A stretch of 64,000 bases of DNA, taken from assembly GCF_011075055.1 (NCBI RefSeq), contig NC_058144.1, forward strand, positions 14,127,807 to 14,191,806. Direction: 5' to 3'. Shown piece by piece: positions 11,767 to 24,110 of this stretch (positions are counted from its first letter, which is position 1; every line of letters starts with the position of its first letter). The position numbers and the translations under genes are program-made. Below the pieces are notes generated by a model. It was not told where the DNA came from and searched no databases. It saw only the letters and a list, made by a program, of their open reading frames with translations. The stretch is from Mangifera indica. Lineage: Eukaryota; Streptophyta; Magnoliopsida; Sapindales; Anacardiaceae.

Positions 11767-14700
11767 ATGGCGAAGACTGTGGCACAGGCAGATTCTAGAC
11801 GAATGTATTCTTGGTGGTGGAATAGCCACATAAGCCCGAAAAATTCCAAATGGCTTCAGGAGAATCTTACAGGTATTAATTGTTTCTTATGGGTTTAATT
11901 TGCATTTATTTTGACGTAGATGTCTGCTTTAGTCTTTTATCTTGAATTAATGGGTATTTAAGCTTCCTTTCCATAATTCCTTATGAAGTTCTTTAGTACG
12001 AGATAATTGTAAGTTTCATAATTCTTTATAATGGTTGTAGCATGGGACAGTTGTACTTTGAGAGGAAAAAAGTCTAAAGATGTAAAGTCTTGAATGCTCT
12101 TGAAACAAATTGAAAATATCGAGGGTGTATCATGTTGTCACTAGACTTCAGTGGCATAAGTTTGCTATCTTATCCGACTTATTTGAGATATGCCTGCTGC
12201 CTCTCGTGGAACTGGCTTTGATGTAATTCTTTCTGTCTATCAATTCCTGCTTGTGATTTGATATATAAATTATTCTGCTGCTGAAACAGATATGGATACC
12301 AAGGTTAAACAAATGATCAAGCTTATTGAAGAAGATGCAGATTCCTTTGCACGGAGGGCAGAAATGTACTATAAGAAACGGCCTGAGCTTATGAAATTGG
12401 TTGAAGAGTTTTACAGGGCATACCGTGCATTGGCTGAAAGATACGATCATGCAACTGGGGCACTCCGCCAGGCTCATCGGACAATGGCAGAAGCATTTCC
12501 TAACCAAATCCCATTTGCTCTGGGTGATGATGGGGATCCGCGTACGCCTGAGATGGGTCCAGCACGTGCATTGATTGACCCTGATGAGTTGCAGAATGAT
12601 TCTCTGGGACTCTCTTCATCTCATCTTTATTCCTTAAAAAGAAATGGAGCATTTACCGATCAATCTGATTCCATAACAACCAGAAGGAGTTTGAAACAGT
12701 TTAATGATTTGTTTGGTTCTGGAGAAACACGAGCTAGAAAAGGGCTTAATTTTCATGATGCAGAGGAGAAAGAACAAGATCAAAACAATGGAAGTTATGA
12801 TCTGAAGGCTCAGGTCCCATTTGAGTCTGACAGAGTGGAGAAAGCTGAGTCGGAAATCTTAGCCCTAAAGAATGCCCTTGCTAAATTAGAAGCTGAAAAG
12901 GAAGCTGACTTACTTCGGTATCAGCAAAGTCTGGAGAGATTATCTAATTTAGAGTCAGAAGTCTCCTGTGCTCAAGAGGAATCTAAGGGACTGAGTGAAA
13001 TAGCCAGCAAAGCTGAAGCTGAAGTTCAAACTTTGAAGGAAGCCCTTACCAGATTGCAGGCAGAAAAGGAGACTAATTTTCTTCAGTACCAGCAGTGCTT
13101 GGATAAAATATCCAACCTGGAGAAACATATTTCTCGTGCTGAAATTGATGCTGCAGAACTTAGCAAGCATGCAAGCAAAGCTGAAACTGAAGCTCAATCC
13201 TTAAAGCAAGACCTTGCTAGAATAGAAACTGAAAAGGCGGCTGCTATTATTAAGCATGAAGAATGTTTGAAGATGATATCCGATCTGGAGAATAAGCTAC
13301 ATCGTGCTGAGGAAGATGCTAGAAGGATCAATGATGTAGCTGATCAAGCTTCAAGTGAAGTTGAAAGCCTGAAACAAGCTCTTGCTAGACTAACTGAAGA
13401 GAAAGAAGCTTTGGCTCTTCAATATCAGAAGTGCCTAGAGACAATTTCTGATCTGGAGAATAAGCTTGCAAATGCTGAAGAGGAGGCCCAAAGGCTTGGC
13501 TCTGAGTTAGATGATGAGGTTGCAAAGCTAAAGGGTGCCGAAGAAAAGTGTCTTCTATTAGAGAGATCAAATCAGACTCTTCATACTGAGTTGGAGTCCA
13601 TGGTACAGAACATGGGTAGTCAAAGTCAAGAACTAACAGAGAAACAAAAGGAGCTGGGTAGACTATGGGCTTGCATCCAGGAAGAGCGATTGCGGTTCGT
13701 GGAGGCTGAAACTGCTTTCCAGACTCTGCAGCATTTGCACACCCAATCTCAAGAAGAACTGAGATCGCTGGCTGCAGAGCTCCAGAATAGGGCTCATATT
13801 TTGAAGGACATGGAAACTCAAAATCAATGTCTACATGAAGAAGTCAAGAAGGTCAAGGAGGAGAACAAGGGCCTGAATGAACTCAACATATCTTCAGCTG
13901 TGTCAATTAAAAGTTTGCAAGATGAGATTCTAAGTTTAAGGGAAACAATGGGAAAACTTGAAGCAGAAGTTGAACTTCGAGTGGACCAAAGGAATGCTCT
14001 ACAGCAAGAAATTTACTGTCTGAAAGAGCAACTGAATGAACTTAACAAGAAGCACCAGGCAATGATGGAGCAGGTGGAATTAGTCTCCTTGAACCCAGAG
14101 AACTTTGGGTTGTCCGTGAAGGAATTGCAGGATGAGAACTTAAAGCTAAAAGAGGTCTGTGAGAATGACAAAAGTGAAAAGATGGCTCTTTTGGAGAAGC
14201 TGGAAACCATGGAGAAACTTCTTGAGAAAAATACACTTCTAGAGAATTCTCTTTCAGATTTGAATGATGAGTTAGAAGGGGTCAGAGAGAAGGTGAAGAC
14301 TTTGGAGGGAGTCTGTCAAATTCTGTTGGAAGAAAAATCTACTCTTGTCGATGATAAGGATGCTCTGATTTCTCAGTTACAGATTACAACTGATAATGTA
14401 GAGAAACTTTCAGAGAAGAACACCTTTCTGGAGAATTCCCTTTTTGATGCCAATGCTGAACTTGAAGGATTGGGGGTAAAATTAAAGAGTTTAGAAGATT
14501 CATGCGTGTTGCTTCATACTGAGAAATCTGGCTTGATCAATGAAAGAGAAAGCTTAGTTTCTCAGTTGGACATTTCTCAGAGACAGCTGGAAGATTTGGA
14601 GAAAAGATATACAGAATTAGATGAGAGATATTTGGGTCTAGAGAAAGAGAGAGATTCTACACTTCAAAAAGTAGAAGAGCTACAGGCTTCCTTAGCTGCT

Positions 14701-17700
14701 GAAGAGGAAGAACACGCTGACGTTGTCCATTTGTATGAAAGCCGAGTTGTCAGTATGGAATCACAGATCCATTTTCTACAAGAAGAAGATCAACACAGGA
14801 AGGAAGCATTTGAAGAGGAACTAGACAAAGCTGCCATGGATGCTCAGATTGAGACTTTTGTCTTGCAGAAATGTGTACAAGATCTGGAAGAAAAGAATTT
14901 CACCCTCCTTTTTGAGTGTCAAAAGCTCTTAGAAGCATCCAAATTGTCTGAGAAACTCATCTATACTCTGGAGCATGAAAATCTTGAACAGCATGAGGAG
15001 ATTAAATCCTTGGTTGATCAAATTAAAGCAATGAGATTGGGGCTGTATCAGTTATTAGCTAATCTTGAGTTTGATGCAGACCATGGGTGTGAAGCTAAGT
15101 TTGAACAAGACCAGACACTTCTGAAACTTATACATGCCAAACTTGAAAAGATGCAACTATCTCTTTCTAAGGCTTTGGATGAGAATCAAAAGTTGGTCAT
15201 TGAGAAAGCGGTTTTTGTTGCACTTATTGGACAACTGAAAATGGAGGCACAAAATCTTGCAATGGAGAGAAACACTCTTGATGAGGAATTTAGGATCAGG
15301 TCTAAGCAGATTTTGCTTTTGCAGTGTGAGACCCAAAAACTTCTGGAGACTGTTGAAGAAATGAAATTGAAATTAGCGGATGGAGAAAACAAAGAGAAAG
15401 TCTTGAAGACTGAAATGGAGGACATGCGCAGGCTACTGTTGGACTTGCAAGGGGCACACCAGAGTTTACAAGAGCATAAGTGCATGATGCTTCAAGAGAA
15501 AGAAGCTTTGATGAAGAAAGTCTTGGATTTGGTGGAAGAGAAGTGTATATTAGAAGAAGAGTACTGTGTGATCTTTGCTGAAACAGTATCTCAAGGTGCT
15601 CTTTCTCTGGTTTTCAAGGATATTATCTCTGAAAAATCTGTTGAGAGAATGGAGCTGAACGAAAATTTGAAGCAACTTTGTTCTGTCAATTATGAACTTC
15701 AGGAGAAGTTAAGGGAGCTGGAGAGCAAATTAGAAGATGTAAAAATGGAAAATTCCCATCTCAAGGAGTCATTGGAGAAGTCAGAGAATGAAATGATTTC
15801 TTGTAGGCGTGTTTCTGACAAGTTAAATCTTGAAATTGCTAATGCAAAGGATCTACTGTCTCAAAAGGAAGATGATCTCATAGAGGCAGAGCAGAGCCTG
15901 AATACAATACAGAATGAGACAACAGAGTTGCATAAAATAATGGAGGATCTAAAGTGCAAACTTGATGAAGCTAAGATGGTCCAAGAAGAACAAGAGAAGC
16001 AGATTCTGAAACTATCTGAAGACTATGATCATCAGATTAAGCATACCAGCTATATTCAGGAAGCAAATCTGAAATTGGAGACTGAACTTGGGAAATTGCA
16101 TGTGGAGCTTGAAGAAACCAAACATAGGGAGGAAAGTTTGAATCATGAACTTGAAAAAGCTAGAGATGAGGGTCACCTGTGGGAGACTCAAGCTGTTACA
16201 TTCTTTAGTGAACTGCAGATCTCCTCAGTCTTTGAAGCAGTGTTTAAAGAAAAGACTCATGATCTTACCAATGCATGTGAGAATCTTGAAGGCATAAGAA
16301 ATACAAAAGATATGGAGATTGACATATTGAAAGAAAGAGTTAGCACTTTAGAAGGTGAAAATGGAGGACTAAAAGCTCAGTTTGCTGCATCTATCCCAGT
16401 AGTCATCTCTTTGGGGGAATATGTAAGATCTCTTGAGTATCAGACTCTTGGATGTAAAGCTGACAATGAAGAAGCAAAGGTAGTTTCAATTTTTTTAAAT
16501 AGTTTCTATTTTACTGTTAAATTGAAGTTCTAATGCAGTATGATATGAAATCTTAAAATTGCAGAATATATACTATTGAGGTTTCACAGAATTGACTACA
16601 TAAATATATTGTTTCGGGGTGTTTGTTTTAACCTCTCTGAGTTTTTAAAGCTTAATTTAAACTCTAAATTAATATCTTTGGTGCAAATTCTTTTATGTTC
16701 TTGATTTTTTTTATAAGTAAATCTGTTCACTTAAAAAATATTTATGCCAACTGCTAGCTCATCCTTTTTTTTGGCTGTCACATTACCTAACTCACTCCAC
16801 AGCTCTTTGTAATTTTTCATTTCACAAAGCCTTTGGATTTGGGTTGGGTTTGTGGTGTGCTTTTTGGCTTTTGACAATTGTTGCATTAAGACGCAATTAA
16901 TGAAAGAAGTATGGCTTTTTACTTTTTTTTTTTTCTAAAAAAACCCCCTGTGGTATTTCATATCAGTTTCTGTCGAAAGCATTAACTCTTCTCATTTGGA
17001 TCCTATCAAGACAGATACATTATCCATCTTCTAATTTAAAAGTTTTAAATAGTTCAAACATGCTCAATCTACTTTTGCTATTTGGCTTTGGATTTCATTT
17101 GTAAATTCATGGTTTATGTTCCTCATGTTTTAGGATGATGATTTGGTGAATCACCTAAAAGCTAAAACCTGTCAACAAACAAGTGAGGATCAAATTGCTA
17201 CAGTGCCAGATGGTATTGCAGATCTGCAGGATTTGCAATTGAGAATTAAAGCTATAGAAATAGCTTTGATAGAGAAGGAGAGACTTGCTAAGCTGGAAAA
17301 CTTAAATGCCAACTCCAAACTAGAAGCTGCAATGAGACAGATTGAGGAGTTAAAATGTGGAAGCAGTTCTTATCAAGGAAGTGGTCGAACAAGCAAGCAT
17401 CGGAAACATCGAGAGGAGGGGCAAGGGAATGGACTTAGTAACAAGCTCAAACAACAGAAACCAACACCTGAAATCTCTGAAGAGGGGAGTGAAATGCTGA
17501 CAAAAGACATTATGCTTGATCAAGTATCCGAGTGTTCATCCTATGGAAGAAGCAGAAGAGAACCTATAGATTCTGATGATAAGATGGCTGAGTTATGGGA
17601 AACCACTAACCATAGTAGCATTATCAGTCTGAAAGACGACAAGACTCAAAAGGTTGCTGCAGCATCAGCTGACCACAATCAGATCAAAGCAGTGAAGCAA

Positions 17701-18342
17701 CAAAAGAGTAAAAGTTCCCCTATTGAATCACTGGTTGAGAGGGAGTTGGAGGTGGACGAATTACAGATCTCTAAGAGATTTTCAGAGTCTCAAAAAGAAG
17801 TCTGCAAGAGGAAAATTCTTGAAAGACTAGACTCTGATGTACAGAAGTTGACAAACCTTCAAATTACTGTGAAAGATTTGAAGAGGAAGGTAGAGGTTTC
17901 AGAGAAGGGCATAAAGGGAAAAGGAATTGAGTATGATATTGTTAAGGAGCAGCTGGATGAAGCTGAGGAAGCCATCCTGAAGTTGTTTGATGCCAATCGC
18001 AAATTGATCACCTATTCTGAAGATGCTTCTGTATCCTTTGATGGAGGATCTGCAATTGAATCAGATGAGAGTGGGAGTGTCAGGAGGCGCAGAATTTCGG
18101 AGCAGGCACGAAGAGGATCGGAAAAACTTGGGCGGCTGCAGTTGGAGGTTCAGAAAATCCAGTTCATGTTGTTGAAACTTGATGATGAGAAAGAGAGCAG
18201 AGTAAGAACCAGAATCACAGATAGGAAAACTAGAGTTCTTCTCCGGGACTATCTTTATGGCAGTGGGACAAGAACAAGCCAGAAGAAGAAGAAGAAGGCA
18301 CATTTCTGTGCTTGTGTGCAACCTTCCACGATGGGAGATTGA
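11767..18342 (+). CDS. NETWORKED 1 (NET1)-family actin-binding protein, KIP1/NAB domain
   Basis: Three coding exons: 11767-11872, 12290-16479 and 17134-18342, joined at GT-AG introns in consistent phase, giving about 1834 residues. Exon 1 encodes the start of the NAB (KIP1-like) domain, with the tryptophan cluster [17 protein letters not shown] at residues 14-30. Exon 2 completes the domain to about residue 108 ([19 protein letters not shown], then [12 protein letters not shown]). The rest is nearly continuous coiled coil, ending in a conserved basic tail ([15 protein letters not shown]). NET1 proteins of Arabidopsis bind F-actin through the NAB domain and mark plasma membrane and plasmodesmata. 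Their length, about 1,700-1,750 residues, fits. The [13 protein letters not shown] stretch looks nearer NET1D than NET1A from memory, which would need a tree. The first intron splits the NAB domain. A start at the ATG at 12292 would lose the tryptophan motif. Confidence 0.93.
12841..13512 (+). repeat. Four in-register 56-residue coiled-coil repeats within NET1
   Basis: Units start at 12841, 13009, 13177 and 13345, exactly 168 bp apart. Each begins K/Q-A-E/S-S/A/T-E (KAESE, KAEAE, KAETE, QASSE), continues with a LK-x-A/D-LA-R/K-L-type heptad, then a cysteine- or serine-containing YQ-x-C/S-LE segment and an ISDLE/ISNLE-like motif. The exact length conservation shows internal tandem duplication followed by divergence. 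Confidence 0.85.
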
Positions 18343-19300
18343 GTCACATTTCATATAATCAGCTATTGAGATATTAGTTGTGTTGTCCATAAATTTTCCT
18401 TTCTAGTGGTGTTTAGAACTGCATATTATTTTTGGTCTTTTAGAACTTAAGGTTTTTATTTTGTTTACATGGGGAGGATCTGGTCTTCTTTAGTTTAGAG
18501 ATCCTGCTGTAAATGTCAGGCTTTATATAATTAAAAGAAGCTGCGTTTATTGAGCTTCTTTTTTTTCCACCCTCTTTTTCACTTGTTTTTACATCAATAA
18601 TCCACCTATTGTGAATGTATTACTTTTGTCTATGGTTATTAAATTTGGCAAATGAATGTCTGATCTCTGAACGGCGATTCTTAACCTGGAAAAGAGAGCT
18701 TTTATAGAGCCTTCTTTGGTGATTTCTAGCATCATTCAAGTCTTCATGGTTATTAGTTAAGATTCTACCTCAATCACAGGAGAGATGGTTTGAAGGACCA
18801 GATGTCTTTGGCCATCAAACAACACCACTATTTCACTGCTTTCAGTTTCTCAACCAATTCAAGGTTTTGAGCCATTGCAGGTCCATGCATCAGCATGTAC
18901 AATGATATCGATAATTTTAAGAATCCTTGCGGTAATATCCAGAAGAGCAACAATGCAAGACATATTGAGCAGAATAGATGGAACATCTTCAGATATGTTG
19001 GTAAAATTGACATGATACTTAACATAAACCAAAAATGCAATACACAGAACTTGTTTGTTTCAACAGTACGTGCAAAGTTGATATCAAAAATTAAGGGAAA
19101 AACACATAAATTGACAGCAGCGCAGAGACCCAACCAATATTTGTTAAAACAAATGGCTATCTCAACACACAACTACAGATACAAATTTTGTTTGTTCTCA
19201 GCAATGTACATGTTATAATAAAGGAGAGCGTATATTCAAATTGGTAAGTAGCGGGTTGACATAAGAAGCAGTACTGGCTCTGGGATATAAAATGAACGGA
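18343..19300. other. Convergent 3' region between NET1 and ALP1-like genes
   Basis: The two genes end tail-to-tail about 960 bp apart, so this interval should hold both 3' untranslated regions. ATAA/AATAA-type signals near 18525-18600 could serve NET1. Open frames on both strands at 18828-19218 (114 and 107 codons) overlap each other and lack recognisable features. The - strand one lies just past the ALP1-like stop and is better read as its 3' UTR. Confidence 0.5.
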
Positions 19301-21041
19301 CTACTTTGTTGGAGCTTTGTTTTTGTTATGCTGCAAGTGTTTGTCTATGTTTTCCCTCATGGTTATCCCCAGTGAATCAACCTGCTTACAATATTGCTCT
19401 CCATAACTTGAGTCATGATAACCTGACAAAGTTACATCAGGATGCAACTGATCTCCATTATCAATTATGATATTGTGGAGTAAACAACATACCAAGATGA
19501 TACTTGGTAGTTTCCGCTTGTCAGGTCTCCACATGACCTTGTTAAGAATTCTCCAACCACCCTTTAACTGCAAGAATGCCTTCACAGCAAGCAGCCTTGT
19601 AGCTTCATGCACAGAATTGAAAGTAGACATGGAAGCTGATAGCCTATTATTTTCATATGGATTTATAAGCCATGGAAGGAGAGGGTATGCAGCACCACCA
19701 ACTATATATTCTCTTAACTCCACACCTTCAGATAAAGCTCTCACATTTCCATTCAATCGCTGGCCAGCCTCACAGAGTTTAAAAAATCCAGAACACTTCA
19801 ATAGCCTAGACACACTCATGCCTCCAGGCCAGCCGGTCACAATATCAATAAATCTCATCTCATGGTCAACAATCCCCTGCACAAGCATGCTATAATTATT
19901 TTCTTGGTCACGCCAATCATCTGAGGTTTGCACAGCTGGAAGTGTCATAATAATGTGTGTTGCATCAATGGCTCCACAGCAGTTTGGCAAGCCAAATGAA
20001 GCTTCCAATTTGCACTTGATTTTCTCCAGTCTATTAGAATCAGGCCACTTAAGATGGTGCTTCGCTCGTTCTTCTAATGCTTCAATGAATCTCCAAGTAA
20101 CCTGTGAAACTGTAGACTGACCAACCCCAAAAGAAGCTCCAACTGAGACTTGGGACTCACCAGATGCTAACCGTCTTAGAGCAATGGCAACCTGTTTCTC
20201 AACACTAAGAAGTCTCCCCTCAATGTTGATTAGTCCAGATGGTGGCCTTGACACGAGATCTTCTCTCACAAGGGAACATATATAATCAAAGGTCTTCTTG
20301 GAGACCCTGAAAAAATACTTGAATGCTTCCTCCTCATCGGAAGGTATTGTTACACCTGTTAGTTGAAGTAACATAATGTAATTAGACCAGTCATTTCACT
20401 CCCCGTGTGAGTATCACACTGCAAATGAGAAGAAAAAATGCAAATATGATGCATTTTAACGGAAAAGTTCATATTCAAATTTACTCAGTACTTATTTAGT
20501 TTTTTCTTTTTAAATTACAAATTTAATTGTTTGGAAATTTAAAAAAAAAAAAAATGAAAGGCCAAAATTAGTCATTCTTTCACAGTATACAATCAAATGC
20601 CTCCCCATTTATAACTTTTTACAATTGTTACAGATTCAACAAAGATATTCCCAACAAAGCCACAAACAAATGCTCTCCAAGAAATCATATTTAATTCATT
20701 CTATAAACGAGTAACCTAACCACAAGAGATTTAAAAAACACGGCATTTAATTAAAATTAAAAAAAGTGAACCAAGTTACCGAAAACAAGAGTGAACTACT
20801 TGATAATGCGATAAACTAAAATTAGAATTGCCCATTAAGCGAATGCTGATAAATATGATATATTTGTATAAAATGAGAAATTAAAACCTGGGGTAGAAGA
20901 GTTCTTGGCCCAGAAACTGTCCCACCAATCAGAGTCAGTAGATTTGGGTTCAGTTGGAACCACACTTGGGCTTTTGTTCTTCTTCAATTTCTTGGAATTC
21001 TTTTTCGCTTTCTTTGATTTAGATTTCTTGGGAGGAGCCAT
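19301..21041 (-). CDS. ALP1/HARBI1-like protein, domesticated Harbinger transposase
   Basis: Two exons on the - strand: 21041-20888 and 20355-19301. The donor CAG|GTTTT and an acceptor in AACAG|GTGTA join in phase to give 402 residues. Exon 1 encodes a lysine-rich N-terminus, then a TDSDWWDSFW motif. Exon 2 has a helix-turn-helix-like region (about 116-145, SFGVGQSTVSQVTWRF) and a DDE_4-type nuclease fold. The first catalytic Asp is kept (AIDATHI, D182). The second is Val in GWPGGMSVSR (V233, where Harbinger nucleases have HDSR). The expected Glu before AF..LK is Val (V309). Arabidopsis ALP1 is also a Harbinger-derived protein with a lost triad; it associates with Polycomb repressive complex 2 and counteracts silencing. 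A similar host role is inferred. No inverted repeats or target duplication flank the gene, so it behaves as a host gene. An alternative upstream acceptor (about 20399) would introduce stops. Confidence 0.9.
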
Positions 21042-21529
21042 GTATTGCAATCAATGTTTGGTTGGTGGGAAAGTTTAGCTCAACTTTCTGCTGCGAACCT
21101 CACTGGTAATTTTCTGCACTCTTACAAAAACTGAAAGGAGAAGAGGAAGCAATTGAACCAGATCATGATACGGTGACGTTTTAATGTTTTGATTTGATGA
21201 GATTCTTTACGTTGGTATAAAGTCACCATTAATAAATTAAAGAAGTATATTTTTAAATAAGTTATCAAATTTGTATTTAATGATTTTTATTAATAATAAA
21301 ATTTTTATAATTAATTTTGAAAACTTAAATAGAAGTTTATTTCTTGCTATGGATATTATCCTGACTTATTTATTTGTTTTATCTTTAAACCTAATGGTGA
21401 AAATTCTCCAATAAATATTCACAAAATGAGTTGTGATTCTACTCAACTAATAAAAACCAAAATAAAATTTTTAAATTTAGTTCGAATTATTATCAATATT
21501 TTATTAATGATCGAATTAATTGTCTAAGT
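21042..21529. other. Upstream region of ALP1-like gene
   Basis: This should include the 5' leader and promoter of the - strand ALP1-like gene; an in-frame ATG at 21050 lies three codons upstream of the chosen start and is possible. No clear TATA box is assigned. Beyond about 21200 the sequence is AT-rich with no recognised content. Confidence 0.4.
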
Positions 21530-22065
21530 GGTTCATAATTTGATCAAAGAATCAATCGGTTCAATTTATTATTAAATTTAATGAGTAAATTTATAAAAAA
21601 TAAAATCAATCAAGATATTCACACCTATGAAGATTAAAACATATCATTTTTAAATAATAATAATTATTTATTTATTTCAATAAAACAATTAAAATAAAAA
21701 AATCTTAATCTCATGATAAAGAAAAAAATATAATTCTGAAAATGATTTCCTATAGAAGATATTTAAATGGATATGAGATATTTTTTTTCTTCTTTTTATT
21801 TATTTTTCTTTACAAACCTTTAGAAATTCATCCAATCAAATAAAAAAATGATCAAATTACTCAAAAATAATTAAAATTTAAAAAATTCAAAATTTTGGTC
21901 AAACTTGATCAAACCCAATTTTTAATCAGTTCAATTGGTTAAATCCAGTTTTTTATCGAGTCAATTAAAAAATAGTATTTTTATATTAACCGGAGCAAAC
22001 TTAGAACCGGTTTTTGGTTCAACTGGTTAAACTAGTTGGTCTGGTTTGATTTTAAAATCATTGCT
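21530..22065. repeat. Dispersed element with CCGGTT-like end, copy 2 (inverted relative to copy 1)
   Basis: Read on the - strand it starts GCAATGATTTTAAAATCAAA, is rich in GGTT/AACC pairs (AACCGG, GGTTCAACTGG), and shares the internal block GATGAATTTCTAAAGGTTTG with the repeat at 559-1170. The left boundary is unclear, so this may be a truncated copy. Confidence 0.45.
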
Positions 22066-24110
22066 TATTATCATTAACCTACATCAAGTATTATGTTATT
22101 AACTTTTTTTTTTTAAATAAAACTTAAACAAAATAATGGTATAAAAAGAAAAAAAAGAAAAGTCATTCTTCTACCAATGTACAAAATAAATGAAAGTTAG
22201 GTTGGCATTGGACAATGGAATAAATTTGGAAGATGGTCTCCAGGGAGGCCCATAACTTAGAACCGGGTGGTCCTCTAAACTCTAACAAAAGTCCAGAAAC
22301 CAAGCCGATACTGGTTTCCCACAATGGCCCATAACTTAGGATGCTCTGCCATTCTTCCAAAGTTGACCCCGCCTCGCGATGGCCATGGCTAATTCTCCAC
22401 TTTTCAACTTATCATCCATCCTCTTTCACTTAAACTTTTATTCGAATAAACAAAGTTTGTAATTTATTTTTTGAAAAAAAAAAATGATATAATAGATAAC
22501 TAAATTTGATCTTATAAGTGTAATTGAGATTATCATTATTATTGAATCAAGAGCTATTCATGAGTCTAACATTGCTTGAGCTTCAACTTAAAAAGTGATA
22601 TCATTTGTACATTAATAATAGTTTTCAACGTTAGCCACTGAGGAGGCAACTGACAAATGTACAAATATATTACAACCCTAAAATCTTACTTCAATTATGT
22701 ATATGAACCAACCACTCAATCTCCAAAACTCAAGATTAAATTGAGGAAACAAAGTGTAGGGAGGGAGCATTGAATAGATAGAGTAGCTGCGAGTAAGAAG
22801 GATGTTTGTGAAGAGCGATGATAATATAGATAGGTCTGAGGTGAGGTAGGGTCAACACCAACACGATTCGTTTAAAGATAAGTAAACTGTCAAAAGTCGG
22901 GATGAGGAGATGATTATTTGGTTGAATTTATTGATTCTTTCCTCCTCCAGTAATGTTGTGGACCAGCAGCAGCAGCAGCAGCAATATGATCTCTAACGCA
23001 GATTATGCCTACTGATCCAATGGTGGGACTGGGTCACCGAAATCGAAAAGAAAGGAAGGATATAATTGGATTCAGTTTCACGTGAAGTAATGGGGCAAAA
23101 AGTTATTATTGAAGGAGGTAGAATGTGAAGCAGTTGAACATGAGAAGTAGTAGTGGTTGTTTGTAAGATGATGGAGTTTAACATCTTAACTTGTATCTCT
23201 CTCTCTCTCTCTCTCTCAGAGGTAGAATTTCTCAATTATGAAAGAAAATCTTAAGTGCATGCTTGATTTGCGGGGGGTGAGGGGCTTTCCCCAAGATGAA
23301 AGTGTGAGCCAAACAATTAAGAAAGAAAAAGTCTCAACCTAATTATTGTAACTGGATGCAACATTTTGAAAACAATCTTTTTCGCTTAATAAAAAGATAA
23401 ATGTATATATAGCTTGGAAGAAAGAAGACATCTCACTTGAATGACGTAGTAGCTGAAGAAACATATTGTATATTGTGGTAGTTTTTGAAAAATGATAGTA
23501 CATTATTATTTATTAATCGTGATGAACTAATGATAAGTAGATAAAAATTAAATAAATAAATATATTCCATATATGTTATTACACTAAGAGCGAAATCATG
23601 TGTTATGCAAATATATATATATATATATAAATTAAACTGATAATTAGAATTAATGATTTTAAAATGAGACAAAAATTAAATAATTATATTACCTAATCTC
23701 TCTCTCTCTCTCTCTATCTATATATATGTTTGTATAATTTGTTACAAAAGAGGTAATTTGAGGTTTCAATGAATTCAAATCTCCCTAGTGTACAAGTTTT
23801 TCCTCTTACAGGAATATGATTTCACTCTCCATCTTCTCTGTGATTCCTGGTTTCAAATTTCAATAATTAACAGTACTCTGTATTTGGGCCCTAGCAATAA
23901 AGTGAACAAAGACTAGTTGAGTTCAACTAATTAATATTCTTGAGGTAGCTGACACTGTATGCATTACACATTTGTTTAAATAGGCGGACGTAGGTGTTCC
24001 ACAAGTAATGCTAACTCAATTATGGAGATGTTGGGTCAGCTACTACACTTTCCAATGTCTCAATAACAACAGGATTTTGAACCACAATTTTGTCAGTGGA
24101 AATTCTAAAC
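22066..24110. other. Intergenic region with microsatellites
   Basis: No gene is supported. Short tracts are (CAG)n at 22964-22983, (TC)n at 23196-23217 and about 23697-23715, and (AT)n near 23611-23628. Open frames of 60-80 codons here (22163-22360, 22993-23235, 23433-23672 on the - strand) are simple-sequence or chance frames. Confidence 0.5.

Noticed and set aside
12148..12507. 119-codon frame on the - strand
   Set aside because: It lies antisense to the first intron and the conserved NAB-domain exon of NET1, and has no family resemblance.
18828..19172. 114-codon hydrophobic frame on the - strand
   Set aside because: It sits just downstream of the ALP1-like stop, overlaps an opposite frame, and shows no splice or family support; most likely 3' untranslated sequence.
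19467..19895. 142-codon + strand frame
   Set aside because: It is antisense to the conserved second exon of the ALP1-like gene and is a shadow of it.
20356..20399. Alternative acceptor for the second exon of the ALP1-like gene
   Set aside because: TTTGCAG at about 20405 would add 44 bases that read through two in-frame TGA codons; the acceptor at 20356 gives the family-like junction TPG/VTIPSDEEE.
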